Shown here piece by piece: positions 25,792-33,790 of a stretch of DNA of 64,000 nt (positions are counted from its first letter, which is position 1; each line of letters starts with the position of its first letter). Position numbers and translations under genes: made by a program. This stretch comes from Petrimonas sp. (lineage in GTDB: Bacteria > Bacteroidota > Bacteroidia > Bacteroidales > Dysgonomonadaceae), in the NCBI GenBank assembly GCA_012839475.1, contig DUNG01000023.1, forward strand, positions 186,001 to 250,000. The letters run 5' to 3'. The notes under the pieces are model-generated. The model was not told where the DNA came from, made no database searches, and was given only the letters and a program-made list of their open reading frames with translations.

Positions 25792-27195
25792 ATGAAAAAG
25801 AACTGTCAAGTTTTATGGAACAACTGTTTGGAGGTCATTCGGGACAATATCCCCGAGATGGCGTTCAACACGTGGTTTGCCCCCATTGTTCCATTAAAAT
25901 ACAAGGACCGCGTATTAACCATACAGGTTCCCAGTCAGTTCTTCTACGAGTACCTGGAAGATAAATACCTCGATTTAATTCAACAGACGCTTTACCGGGA
26001 GATCGGTCAAGGGACCATCTTGAACTACCGCATCCTGGTGGAGACCGAAAGCAATACCGCCGTGGAGATGCGTGGCGAGGTTAAGCCCTATACCCCGCAT
26101 GATAAGAGGGGCGAAAAGAAACCCCCGGTCAAGGTGCCCAGTCCCTTCGATCGCGTAGAGCCTGCCCAGTTCGATTCGCAGATTAACTCGAAATATACCT
26201 TCACCAACTTTTTCGAGGGTTCGAGCAACCGGTTGGCTCGCACTGCCGCCGAGGCGGTGTCGATGAGCCCGGCAAAGACAGCGTTCAACCCCCTGTTCAT
26301 TCATGGTCCCTCGGGTGTGGGCAAGACCCATCTCTGTCACGCCATCGGCTCGGGTGTCCTGGATCGTTACCCCGATAAGAAGGTGCTCTACCTGTCGGCC
26401 CACCTCTTTAAGGTGCAGTACACCGATGCGCGGCGTTTCAACACCATCAACGACTTCATCAACTTCTATCAGAGTATCGACGTGCTGATTATCGATGACA
26501 TTCAGGAGCTGTCGGGACTGGAGAAGACGCAGAACACCTTTTTCCATATCTTCAACCACCTGCATCAGAACAACAAGCAGTTGGTGATGACTTCCGACTG
26601 CGCCCCTATGGATATGCAAGGGGTGGAAGAGCGCTTGCTTACCCGTTTTCGCTGGGGATTGAGTACCATGCTGGAGCGGCCGGACAAGGAGCTTCGCAAG
26701 AAGATATTGCAAAACAAGGTGTTGTCCGATGGTCTCACTATCCCGGATAACGTGATCGATTACATCGCGGAAAACGTGACCGAAAACGTGCGTGATCTCG
26801 AGGGAATTATCGTCTCGCTGATGGCTCACTCCATCATCAATAATCGGGATATTGACATGAGTCTCGCGCGTAGGGTGATGGAGCAGAGTATCCGGTTTGA
26901 ACAGAAGCGGGTGACGGTTGAAAAGATACAGGATACCGTATCGGAGTACTACAACGTGAAGAAGGAGCTCATACAGTCGCCCTCCCGTAAACGGGAGATC
27001 GTGCAGGCACGGCAGGTAATCATGTATTTCATCAAGAAGCATACGGAGCTCTCCCTTTCGCAAATTGGGTCGCGGGTAGGCAACCGCAACCACGCCACGG
27101 TGTTGCACGCTTGCAATACTGTCAAGAACTACCTGGATGTCGACAAGGGTTTCCGGTCCAATCTCGAAGAGATTGAGCGGCTAATTACCTCTTAA
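25792..27195 (+). CDS. dnaA: Chromosomal replication initiator DnaA
   Basis: 467 residues. Domain I (1-85) interacts with helicase loader or DnaB; a variable linker (90-130) follows; the AAA+ domain has Walker A G-P-S-G-V-G-K-T (172-179), Walker B V-L-I-I-D-D-I-Q and the sensor region R-F-R-W-G-L. Domain IV contains the DnaA-box recognition helix block G-N-R-N-H-A-T-V-L-H-A. Length is usual for Bacteroidetes. It is not next to dnaN or gyrB here, and no box cluster is visible beside it. Confidence 0.97.
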   Translation: MKKNCQVLWNNCLEVIRDNIPEMAFNTWFAPIVPLKYKDRVLTIQVPSQFFYEYLEDKYLDLIQQTLYREIGQGTILNYRILVETESNTAVEMRGEVKPYTPHDKRGEKKPPVKVPSPFDRVEPAQFDSQINSKYTFTNFFEGSSNRLARTAAEAVSMSPAKTAFNPLFIHGPSGVGKTHLCHAIGSGVLDRYPDKKVLYLSAHLFKVQYTDARRFNTINDFINFYQSIDVLIIDDIQELSGLEKTQNTFFHIFNHLHQNNKQLVMTSDCAPMDMQGVEERLLTRFRWGLSTMLERPDKELRKKILQNKVLSDGLTIPDNVIDYIAENVTENVRDLEGIIVSLMAHSIINNRDIDMSLARRVMEQSIRFEQKRVTVEKIQDTVSEYYNVKKELIQSPSRKREIVQARQVIMYFIKKHTELSLSQIGSRVGNRNHATVLHACNTVKNYLDVDKGFRSNLEEIERLITS

Positions 27196-27338
27196 GCGTT
27201 TCACTGCCTCGCCATTTTGATGTCTGATTCTCGCACAGCTTCACTGTTGGGTCACTTAACTCTTTGCTTGACCGCGTTACCTTTTGCCATCGTAGTGATT
27301 CCCTCTTTTGAACCCTTGAACGGTTTTGTGTTTCTCTC

Positions 27339-27378
27339 TTTTGTTCTTTTGTTCTTTTGTTCTTTTGTTCTTTTGTTC
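27339..27378. repeat. 8-bp microsatellite, (TTTTGTTC) x 5
   Basis: Five perfect tandem copies occur in the 276-nt spacer between dnaA and rnhB, inside a T-rich stretch. The copy number could vary by slippage. No frame that I trust crosses it. Confidence 0.85.
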
Positions 27379-27471
27379 CTTTATGCTCTTAACGTTTAGC
27401 CCCTTGAATGTTGTCTCCTCTAAACGGTACTTGATGCTCACTTTCCGTTATTGACGGTTTTAATGAACTAA

Positions 27472-28089
27472 ATGAAACAGTTGCTCACACCTTTATTGAA
27501 CAGCATGATTCCCGGCCGTATCGAAGCCGGGTGCGATGAGGCGGGTCGTGGCTGTTTGGCGGGTCCCGTGTTTGCCGCGGCGGTGATCCTGCCGGAAGGG
27601 TTCCAATGCGAGGGGTTGACGGACTCCAAGCAGCTCACGGAGGGGCAGCGGCGTGCATTGCGGCCCGTTATTGAGGAAGAGGCGGTCTGTTATGCGGTGG
27701 GGAGCTGTAGTCCTGGGGAGATCGATGCGATGAATATCTTGTGGGCATCGGTGGAGGCGATGCATCGGGCGCTGGGTAGTCTGACCGTGATGCCGGAGCA
27801 TATTTTGGTGGATGGCAACCGGTTTCGCCCCTTCCGGGACATTCCGCATAGCTGCATGGTCAAAGGGGACGCTCATCTCCTCTCGATCGCGGCGGCCTCG
27901 GTGTTGGCAAAGACCTACCGGGATGAGTACATGGAGAAACTGCACGAGCAATTTCCCGTTTATGGATGGAAACGTAACAAAGGGTACCCCACCCGTGAAC
28001 ACCGCGAGGCTATTATGCGACATGGGGTAACCGTTCATCACCGGAAGTCGTTCCAATTGATGGATAAGCAATTAGAAATCGAATGGTAA
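27472..28089 (+). CDS. rnhB: Ribonuclease HII
   Basis: 205 residues. The catalytic start G-C-D22-E23-A-G-R-G is followed by G-P-V-x-A-A-A-V-I-L, L-T-D-S-K-Q-L, V-D-G-N and the A-S-V-L-A-K-T-x-R-D block. It removes ribonucleotides from RNA:DNA hybrids and single misincorporated ribonucleotides. A single gene downstream of dnaA on the same strand. Confidence 0.95.
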   Translation: MKQLLTPLLNSMIPGRIEAGCDEAGRGCLAGPVFAAAVILPEGFQCEGLTDSKQLTEGQRRALRPVIEEEAVCYAVGSCSPGEIDAMNILWASVEAMHRALGSLTVMPEHILVDGNRFRPFRDIPHSCMVKGDAHLLSIAAASVLAKTYRDEYMEKLHEQFPVYGWKRNKGYPTREHREAIMRHGVTVHHRKSFQLMDKQLEIEW

Positions 28090-28225
28090 TCGCGAGCTCA
28101 CTACGATGAATTACTGGTTGTAGTAAACTACTGTTGCGCACAAAACTACAGGTTATCAGAGGGTCTAAAGGTATACAAGAACCGAGCGGTAGATAGGGAA
28201 TCGAATGTTGTGTAATTCTAAAACC

Positions 28226-28903
28226 TTATTCAACCCGGATAAACCGCCGCCGCTTCCGGTCGTAATTGTAAATCTCTCCCTCTTCGATGTTGTAATACCA
28301 GCCCATCACGTTTAACTTTCCTTCCCTTACCCGTTTCCGGATATAGGGGTATTTCATCAAGTGCCTGAGCTGCTCTACCACGTTCATCTTTTCGGTGTAC
28401 TCGCTGCGCTCTTCAAGGGTAATCTTCTTTTTGGCGATTTTTTCCTCCACGATTTTTTTCACCGGTTCTGCCAGTTGAAGCCAAATTTTGGTGTGCGGGA
28501 GGTGTTTTAGTTCCTCCTCCTGGTACAGGGCTGCACAGCCCCCGCAGTTGGAGTGACCGCAAACCACGATGTTATCGACATTCAGTTGCAGAACCGCGTA
28601 CTCTATCACCGCGGAGGTGGCCAGGAAGGTCTCGGACTTTTTCAGGTAGTGGGGGACAAAGTTGCCTATATTCCTCACTACGAACAGTTCACCGGGGATG
28701 GTTTGGGTAACCACGTTGGGTATAACGCGCGAATCGGAACACCCGATGAAGAGGGTGTGCGGGTTCTGTTGATGCGCCAATGCCTCGAAAAACTCCTGGC
28801 GGGGAATGAGCTCGTTCGCTTTAAAATTCCGAATTCCTTCGAACAGATGGGCGTAATCGATAGATTCGGGAATGTTTTTTTCGTTTTTTGAAGATGATGA
28901 CAT
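28226..28903 (-). CDS. Beta-class carbonic anhydrase
   Basis: 225 residues. Zinc ligands and the Asp-Arg dyad are Cys55, Asp57, Arg59 (C-S-D-S-R), His117 and Cys120 (C-G-H-S-N-C-G-G-C). It hydrates CO2 to bicarbonate, probably to supply carboxylation and balance pH. No signal peptide; cytoplasmic. Monocistronic, with 179 nt to tex. Confidence 0.93.
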   Translation of the reverse strand: MSSSSKNEKNIPESIDYAHLFEGIRNFKANELIPRQEFFEALAHQQNPHTLFIGCSDSRVIPNVVTQTIPGELFVVRNIGNFVPHYLKKSETFLATSAVIEYAVLQLNVDNIVVCGHSNCGGCAALYQEEELKHLPHTKIWLQLAEPVKKIVEEKIAKKKITLEERSEYTEKMNVVEQLRHLMKYPYIRKRVREGKLNVMGWYYNIEEGEIYNYDRKRRRFIRVE

Positions 28904-29082
28904 GGGCTCTGTTGTTTAAGTGATCAAAATTGAAACAGATGAAACGCTATTTCGGTTCTTGAAAATGGGGGAAAAAACGTGTTTTTTCTTCTCCACAGGC
29001 TTTTTTAGCCGTTTTGTTCGGCGTTTTTTGGGGCTTTCTTACAGCTTTTGCGAAAATTGTTTGCGTGCCTTTTACCCACCTA

Positions 29083-31206
29083 TCACGCATCTTTCATACT
29101 TAGTTGAATTCTTTTTCGTTCTATATCGACCGACAACACTTTCACCTTCACGTGCTGGTGCAGCGATACCACCTCTGCCGGGTTCGACACGAACCGGTCT
29201 GCCAACTCCGAGATATGAACCAGCCCGTTCTCCTTGATGCCTACATCCACGAAGCAGCCGAAGTTGGTGATGTTGGTGACGACGCCGGGCAGCACCATCC
29301 CCTCTTTCAGGTCGCTAATCACCCGGATATTGGGATCGAACTCCAGCACCTTCGCCTCGCCGCGGGGATCCCGCCCTGGTTTCTCTAGCTCCTGCAGGAT
29401 GTCGGTGAGCGTCTCCGTGCCTACCGTCTCTGTCTTGTACCGGTTAATATCGATCGTGTCGATAAGTGGTTTGTTGTGCATCAGCTCTTGTACCGGCAGG
29501 TTTAGGTCGCCCGCCATCCGCTTCACTACCGGGTAGCTCTCCGGGTGCACCGCGGAGTTATCCAGCGGGTTCTCCGAGTGGGGCACGCGGAGGAAGCCGG
29601 CACACTGCTGGAAGGCTTTTTCGCCCAGTCGGGGCACCTTCTTCAGCTCGTTGCGCGAGCGAAACGGTCCATTCTCCGCACGGTATGTCACGATGTTTTG
29701 CGCCAGCGCGTCACCCAGTCCCGACACGTAGGTGAGGAGGTGTTTGCTCGCCGTGTTAAGGTTCACCCCCACCTGGTTCACGCAGCTCTCCACCGTCTGG
29801 TCGAGCGACCGCTTGAGCTTCGTCGGGTCCACGTCGTGCTGGTACTGTCCCACGCCGATCGATTTTGGGTCGATTTTCACCAGCTCTGCCAGCGGGTCGC
29901 TCAGTCGCCGCCCGATGGATACCGCTCCCCGCACCGTCACGTCGAACTCGGGAAACTCCTCCCGGGCTATTTTGGAGACGGAGTAGACCGAGGCACCACT
30001 CTCGCTCACGACGAATAGCTTCACCTCTCTGTCGTACCTCAGGTTGGCGATAAACCGTTCGGTCTCCCTGCTCGCGGTGCCGTTGCCGATGGCGATCGCC
30101 TCGATCCGGTAGGCGGACACCAGCTTCGTTACCTTGTTGGCCGCTTTGGCCACCTCGTTTTGTGGCGGGTGGGGGTAGATAGTCTCGTTGTGCAATAGGT
30201 TCCCCTGCTCGTCGAGGCAGACCACCTTGCAGCCGGTGCGGTAGCCGGGGTCAATAGCGAGGATCCGTTTCTGTCCCAGGGGTGGGGCTAACAGCAGTTG
30301 CCGCAGGTTTCCCGCGAAGACCGCGATCGCCTCGTCGTCCGCTTTCTCCTTCGAGAGGTTGGCGAACTCGGTCTCGATCGAGGGCCTCAACAACCGCTTA
30401 TAACCGTCCACCACCGCGTTTTCCACGTGGCCGGCCGCTTCGCTGTCGTTCTTCACGAAGCGGCGGGTCAGCCGGTCGATACACTTCTCCTCTTCCGGCG
30501 AGATGGAGACCCGCAGGAACCCCTCTGACTCACCCCGGCGGATGGCCAGGATTCGGTGCGACGGGCAACGGGAGAGCGGTGCGGTGAAGTCGAAGTAGTC
30601 GCGGTACTTCTCCCCCTCCTCCTCTTTCCCCTTCACCACCTTCGACGTGATGACCGCCTCTCGGGCAAAGATGTTTCGTACCGCTTGCCGTGCCGCGGCA
30701 TCCTCGTTCACCCACTCCGCGATGATGTCGCACGCCCCTTTCAGCGCTTCGTCGGCAGAGGGTACCTCCTCGCTCACGAACGTGGCGGCCTTGGCCTCCG
30801 GTGAGCCCCGGTGTTGCGCCATCAGCCAGCCGGCCAAAGGCTCTAACCCCTTCTCTCGCGCCATCTCGGCACGGGTCCTCCGTTTCGGCTTATAGGGGAG
30901 GTAGAGGTCCTCTAACTCGGTAGCGTCCCAGCACCCCTCGATGGCCTTCTCCAGTTCGGGGGTCAGCTTCTCCTGCTCCGCTATCGTTTTTAGTACGAAC
31001 TCTTTTCGTTTCACGAGCTCCATGTACTTCTCGTGAAGCGATTGTACCTGCCCCACCTGTACCTCGTCGAGTCCCCCGGTGGCCTCCTTCCGGTAACGGC
31101 TTATAAAGGGGATGGTGGCTCCCTCCTCCAGGAGCTGGACGCAGTTCTCAATGGACTTGATCGGGATAGAGAGCGACTGGGCAATAAGCTTGTGTATGAC
31201 TGACAT
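29083..31206 (-). CDS. tex: Tex-family RNA-binding transcription accessory protein
   Basis: 707 residues from the ATG at 31206 (M-S-V-I-H-K-L-I); the open frame continues upstream to 31326, but those 40 codons overlap the divergent radA promoter and start and are not Tex-like. Order: N-terminal helical region with I-P-F-I-S-R-Y-R-K-E-A-T-G-G-L-D-E, the YqgF/RuvC-like fold around I-L-A-I-D-P-G-Y-R-T-G-C-K, a helix-hairpin-helix pair (T-A-S-K-H-L-L-T-Y-V-S-G-L) and a C-terminal S1 domain (G-M-V-L-P-G-V-V-T-N-I-T-N-F-G). TATGTTTG at 31231-31238 on this strand fits a -7 element. Confidence 0.93.
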   Translation of the reverse strand: MSVIHKLIAQSLSIPIKSIENCVQLLEEGATIPFISRYRKEATGGLDEVQVGQVQSLHEKYMELVKRKEFVLKTIAEQEKLTPELEKAIEGCWDATELEDLYLPYKPKRRTRAEMAREKGLEPLAGWLMAQHRGSPEAKAATFVSEEVPSADEALKGACDIIAEWVNEDAAARQAVRNIFAREAVITSKVVKGKEEEGEKYRDYFDFTAPLSRCPSHRILAIRRGESEGFLRVSISPEEEKCIDRLTRRFVKNDSEAAGHVENAVVDGYKRLLRPSIETEFANLSKEKADDEAIAVFAGNLRQLLLAPPLGQKRILAIDPGYRTGCKVVCLDEQGNLLHNETIYPHPPQNEVAKAANKVTKLVSAYRIEAIAIGNGTASRETERFIANLRYDREVKLFVVSESGASVYSVSKIAREEFPEFDVTVRGAVSIGRRLSDPLAELVKIDPKSIGVGQYQHDVDPTKLKRSLDQTVESCVNQVGVNLNTASKHLLTYVSGLGDALAQNIVTYRAENGPFRSRNELKKVPRLGEKAFQQCAGFLRVPHSENPLDNSAVHPESYPVVKRMAGDLNLPVQELMHNKPLIDTIDINRYKTETVGTETLTDILQELEKPGRDPRGEAKVLEFDPNIRVISDLKEGMVLPGVVTNITNFGCFVDVGIKENGLVHISELADRFVSNPAEVVSLHQHVKVKVLSVDIERKRIQLSMKDA

Positions 31207-31319
31207 TGTAACCGGTTTTAGTTGTAGTTGCAAACATACAAGAAATTTTTGTACCTTTACTCTATTAAAAGGATCCGCTTGATTTTTTTCAACGATTTTC
31301 ACCCCTATACCAACAACGG
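31207..31319. promoter_or_regulatory. Divergent promoter region tex / radA
   Basis: On the minus strand TATGTTTG (31231-31238) fits the Bacteroidetes -7 box for tex. On the plus strand TACCTTTA (31252-31259), 21 nt after TTG (31228-31230), could serve radA. The two candidate boxes are only 13 nt apart, so the promoters would overlap. Confidence 0.4.
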
Positions 31320-32687
31320 ATGGCAAAGTTAAAAACGGTCTATTTTTGCAGTCAGTGCGGGCACGAGTCGCCCAAGTGGATGGGTCGCTGTCCCTCTTGC
31401 GGTGAGTGGTCCACCTTCGTGGAGGAGGTGGTGCGCAAGGATGCCGCTTCCAAGCCGGAAGATACCCGCTCCTTCACTAATCAAAAAAGCGAGCCGCTCA
31501 CGTTGCGGGATATCCGGGCGGAAGAGGAACCGCGGATCGATACGCGGGATGCCGAGTTGAACCGGGTGTTGGGTGGTGGGCTGGTGCCCGCTTCGGTGGT
31601 ACTCATTGGTGGTGAGCCCGGTATTGGCAAGTCGACCCTTGTCTTGCAGACCGCCCTCAAGCTCAAGGGGCTCCCCATCCTTTACGTATCCGGCGAGGAG
31701 AGCGCCCGGCAGCTGAAGCTCAGGGCCGAGCGCATCGGGCTGGAGAATGACGACTGCTGGATCGTCTGCGAGACCGACCTCGACGAGATCTTTCGGCACG
31801 TGAAGAGCCTGTCGCCCCGGCTGTTGATTATCGACTCCATACAGACGGTTTATAGTGATGCGCTGGATTCCGCCCCGGGCAGCCTCTCGCAGGTGCGCGA
31901 GTGTGCATCGTTGTTACTCAAGTTCGCCAAGCAGTCGGGTACGCCGGTAGTACTAATCGGTCACATCACCAAGGAGGGGAGCATCGCGGGGCCTAAGGTG
32001 CTGGAACATATCGTGGATGCGGTGCTGCAGTTCGAGGGTGACCAGCACTACATGTACCGGGTGTTGCGGGCCATTAAGAACCGGTTCGGGAGTACCGCCG
32101 AACTGGGTATTTACGAGATGAACCAATCGGGCTTACGGGAGGTGAGCAACCCTTCCGAGCTGTTGCTTACCCAAAACCACGAGGGGCTGAGCGGTGTCGC
32201 CATCGCCGCCGCGATCGAGGGCATCCGTCCCTTCTTGATCGAAACCCAGGCGCTGGTCAGCAGCGCCGCGTACGGCACCCCCCAGCGGTCGGCCACCGGC
32301 TTCGATATCCGCCGGATGAACATGCTGCTGGCCGTGCTGGAGAAGCGTGCGGGCTTCAAGCTTACCCAGAAGGATGTCTTCTTGAATATCGCCGGCGGGT
32401 TGCGGGTAAGCGATCCCGGGATGGACCTGTCGGTAATCACGGCGGTATTGTCGTCGAGCCTCGACATGACGGTAGATCCCGATACCTGCCTCTGCGGGGA
32501 AGTGGGCCTCTCGGGTGAGATTCGCCCGGTTCACCGCGTGGAGCAGCGTGTGCAGGAGGCCGAGAAGTTGGGTTTCTCCCGTATTTTGATCCCCTCCAGC
32601 AACCTTAAGGGATATCATAAGAGGGGGCCTATCAAGATCGTGGAGGTACGCAAGGTGAGCGATGCCTTCCGGCTGCTCTTTTCGTAA
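31320..32687 (+). CDS. radA: DNA repair protein RadA (Sms)
   Basis: 455 residues. Zinc finger Cys10-x2-Cys13 and Cys24-x2-Cys27; Walker A in G-G-E-P-G-I-G-K-S-T (97-106); the RadA-specific K-N-R-F-G motif; a C-terminal Lon-protease-like domain lacking a usable Ser-Lys dyad. RadA is a branch-migration helicase for recombination intermediates. It diverges from tex. Confidence 0.96.
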   Translation: MAKLKTVYFCSQCGHESPKWMGRCPSCGEWSTFVEEVVRKDAASKPEDTRSFTNQKSEPLTLRDIRAEEEPRIDTRDAELNRVLGGGLVPASVVLIGGEPGIGKSTLVLQTALKLKGLPILYVSGEESARQLKLRAERIGLENDDCWIVCETDLDEIFRHVKSLSPRLLIIDSIQTVYSDALDSAPGSLSQVRECASLLLKFAKQSGTPVVLIGHITKEGSIAGPKVLEHIVDAVLQFEGDQHYMYRVLRAIKNRFGSTAELGIYEMNQSGLREVSNPSELLLTQNHEGLSGVAIAAAIEGIRPFLIETQALVSSAAYGTPQRSATGFDIRRMNMLLAVLEKRAGFKLTQKDVFLNIAGGLRVSDPGMDLSVITAVLSSSLDMTVDPDTCLCGEVGLSGEIRPVHRVEQRVQEAEKLGFSRILIPSSNLKGYHKRGPIKIVEVRKVSDAFRLLFS

Positions 32688-32703
32688 AGAAAGGAGCAAA
32701 TCC

Positions 32704-32734
32704 TTTGCAACTAGAGGAAAATAACGTATCTTCG
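32704..32734 (+). promoter_or_regulatory. tRNA-Cys promoter
   Basis: TTTG (32704-32707), 19 nt, TATCTTCG (32727-32734). Spacing is ideal and the -7 box differs from TAnnTTTG at one position. The start would be near 32741, about 15 nt ahead of the mature tRNA. Confidence 0.65.
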
Positions 32735-32755
32735 CGTTCGCTTTAACACCTACCA

Positions 32756-32826
32756 GGTACCTTGACCGAGTGGCTAGGTAGCGGTCTGCAAAACCGTTTA
32801 CGGCGGTTCGAATCCGCCAGGTACCT
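32756..32826 (+). tRNA. tRNA-Cys (GCA anticodon)
   Basis: 71 nt. The acceptor stem is 7 bp (GGTACCT with AGGTACC) with discriminator T; the D arm contains GAGTGGCTAGGTA; the anticodon loop is CTGCAAA; the T arm has GGTTCGAATCC. CCA is not encoded. The CAU-type ambiguity does not arise; GCA reads Cys codons. Confidence 0.95.
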
Positions 32827-32827
32827 C

Positions 32828-32880
32828 AACACGAGCCCCCCGATACCAGTAAGCGGTATCGGGGGGCTCGTGTTGTTCTT
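32828..32880 (+). terminator. Terminator of tRNA-Cys, 20-bp perfect hairpin
   Basis: Arms at 32828-32847 and 32855-32874 are perfect inverted copies of 20 bp, GC-rich in the middle, with a 7-nt loop, followed by a T-rich run (TTGTTCTTTTCC). It begins directly after the tRNA. The stem is unusually long for a simple terminator. Confidence 0.8.
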
Positions 32881-32893
32881 TTCCTTTCCATGT

Positions 32894-32949
32894 AAATCAT
32901 TACTTTTGAACATTAGAATGATTTTCAAGATAAAAATCATTACTTTTGA
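32894..32949 (+). repeat. 16-bp direct repeat, two copies 40 bp apart
   Basis: AAATCATTACTTTTGA occurs at 32894-32909 and 32934-32949. Each copy contains TACTTTTG, which fits the -7 consensus TAnnTTTG. The rest of 32881-33105 is AT-rich; a short frame encoding M-E-L-A-K-K-S-L-S-L-F-K (from 32997) is seen but not recognised. Confidence 0.7.
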
Positions 32950-33105
32950 CTATTACACCTCATTTTCATATTTAGGGACAAAAGAAGATGTGAATATGGA
33001 GCTGGCCAAGAAATCTTTATCTCTTTTTAAACATTACACGCGGAAAACAAAAACGTTTGACTTCGGAATGGTTGAGAAAATAAATCAATAAACACGTTTA
33101 TTACA

Positions 33106-33280
33106 TCATGAATAAAAAACTCGTTTTAATTTATATGCTACTTCGTAACCGTTTACCCAAGTCGGCAAGGATTTCCCGCTTTCTATATATCCTTCTTTTG
33201 AAAATTCCAACGATTCGATAATGGCTTTTTTCACGCCATCGAACGTGCGATGAGTGGCTACTACTGCCTCTGTTGTTTGT
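33106..33280 (-). pseudogene. Internal fragment of a HicB-family antitoxin
   Basis: The minus-strand frame encodes A-V-V-A-T-H-R-T-F-D-G-V-K-K-A-I, then E-S-L-E-F-S-K-E-G-Y, and S-L-P-T-W-V-N-G-Y-E-V-A-Y-K-L. Order and spacing resemble the RNase-H-like half of Bacteroidetes HicB antitoxins (V-V-x-T-x-x-T-F-x-G, L-x-F-H-x-E-G, P-x-W-x-x-G-x-Y-E-x-x-Y). The usual N-terminal strand and the C-terminal helix-turn-helix are missing, and no hicA is next to it. The recognisable homology stops where the neighbouring operon's control region begins. Confidence 0.5.
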
Positions 33281-33293
33281 AAAATTATTGGGG

Positions 33294-33319
33294 AAAAGTA
33301 AACGAATTTGTTTACTTTT
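33294..33319 (+). promoter_or_regulatory. Palindromic operator of the toxin-antitoxin operon
   Basis: AAAAGTAAAC (33294-33303) and GTTTACTTTT (33310-33319) are perfect inverted copies of 10 bp around a 6-nt AT-rich centre. The -7 box TATCTTTG (33322-33329) begins 2 nt to its right and the antitoxin ATG is at 33350. Autoregulation by the XRE antitoxin is the natural reading. Confidence 0.7.
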
Positions 33320-33321
33320 AT

Positions 33322-33329
33322 TATCTTTG
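33322..33329 (+). promoter_or_regulatory. -7 element of the toxin-antitoxin promoter
   Basis: TATCTTTG matches TAnnTTTG exactly. The expected start is near 33335, about 15 nt before the antitoxin ATG. The -33 region falls inside or beside the palindrome, and no clean TTTG is at 19-21 nt. Confidence 0.55.
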
Positions 33330-33349
33330 TCGAAAATAGATATGGAACA

Positions 33350-33790
33350 ATGAATAATCGCATCGAAATACTTAAAGGCATTCATCCGGGCAGGTTAATT
33401 GAGCGTGATTTAAAAAAACGATCCGTGACTCAACGTTCTTTGGCTGGGAAAACGAATATTCACTACCAAACGATTAACGCGATTATTGGCGGCAAAAGGG
33501 ATTTAACAATAGAGCAAGCCATCGAAATAGAAAAAGCGATGGGCTACGAATACGGTTTCCTGTCGCTTTTGCAAACCCATTATGCCCTGCGAAATTATCG
33601 AGACAAAGAGCTTTCCGCTCTTTTTTCAGGTACGCCTAATATTCGGAAATCTCTATTTTGGGATGCCGATTTCGATAAAATAAATTGGGCGGAACATAAA
33701 AAAGCGGTTATCAACCGAGTTATGGAGCGAGGTAACAAAGCTGAAATAAAAGAAATCAGACGATTTTATAAATTAGTTCCACATGAATAA
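33350..33790 (+). CDS. XRE-family antitoxin with C-terminal DUF6922 domain
   Basis: 146 residues from the ATG at 33350; the frame opens 14 codons earlier but that part covers the promoter. An N-terminal XRE helix-turn-helix of HigA type starts with G-I-H-P-G-R-L-I-E-R-D-L-K-K-R and contains Q-R-S-L-A-G-K-T-N-I and I-N-A-I-I-G-G-K-R. The C-terminal part (L-F-S-G-T-P-N-I-R-K-S-L-F-W-D, then V-I-N-R-V-M-E-R-G) matches the DUF6922 pattern. Its stop overlaps the toxin gene by 8 nt, implying translational coupling. Likely neutralises the AbiEii-type partner and represses its own promoter through the 26-bp palindrome. Base composition is markedly AT-rich compared with flanking genes. Confidence 0.82.
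   Translation: MNNRIEILKGIHPGRLIERDLKKRSVTQRSLAGKTNIHYQTINAIIGGKRDLTIEQAIEIEKAMGYEYGFLSLLQTHYALRNYRDKELSALFSGTPNIRKSLFWDADFDKINWAEHKKAVINRVMERGNKAEIKEIRRFYKLVPHE

Noticed and set aside
25975-27108. A 377-codon open frame antisense to dnaA
   Set aside because: It is fully covered by dnaA, which has all family motifs. The antisense product has His/Gln/Arg-rich composition typical of a shadow frame.
27217-27399. 60-codon frame between dnaA and rnhB
   Set aside because: It is generated by the TTTTGTTC repeat and the T-rich flank.
31207-31326. 40-codon N-terminal extension of Tex
   Set aside because: It covers the divergent promoter and overlaps the radA start; the family N-terminus begins at 31206.
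32762-33091. 109-codon frame starting inside tRNA-Cys
   Set aside because: It runs through the tRNA and its terminator, so it cannot be a real gene as a whole.
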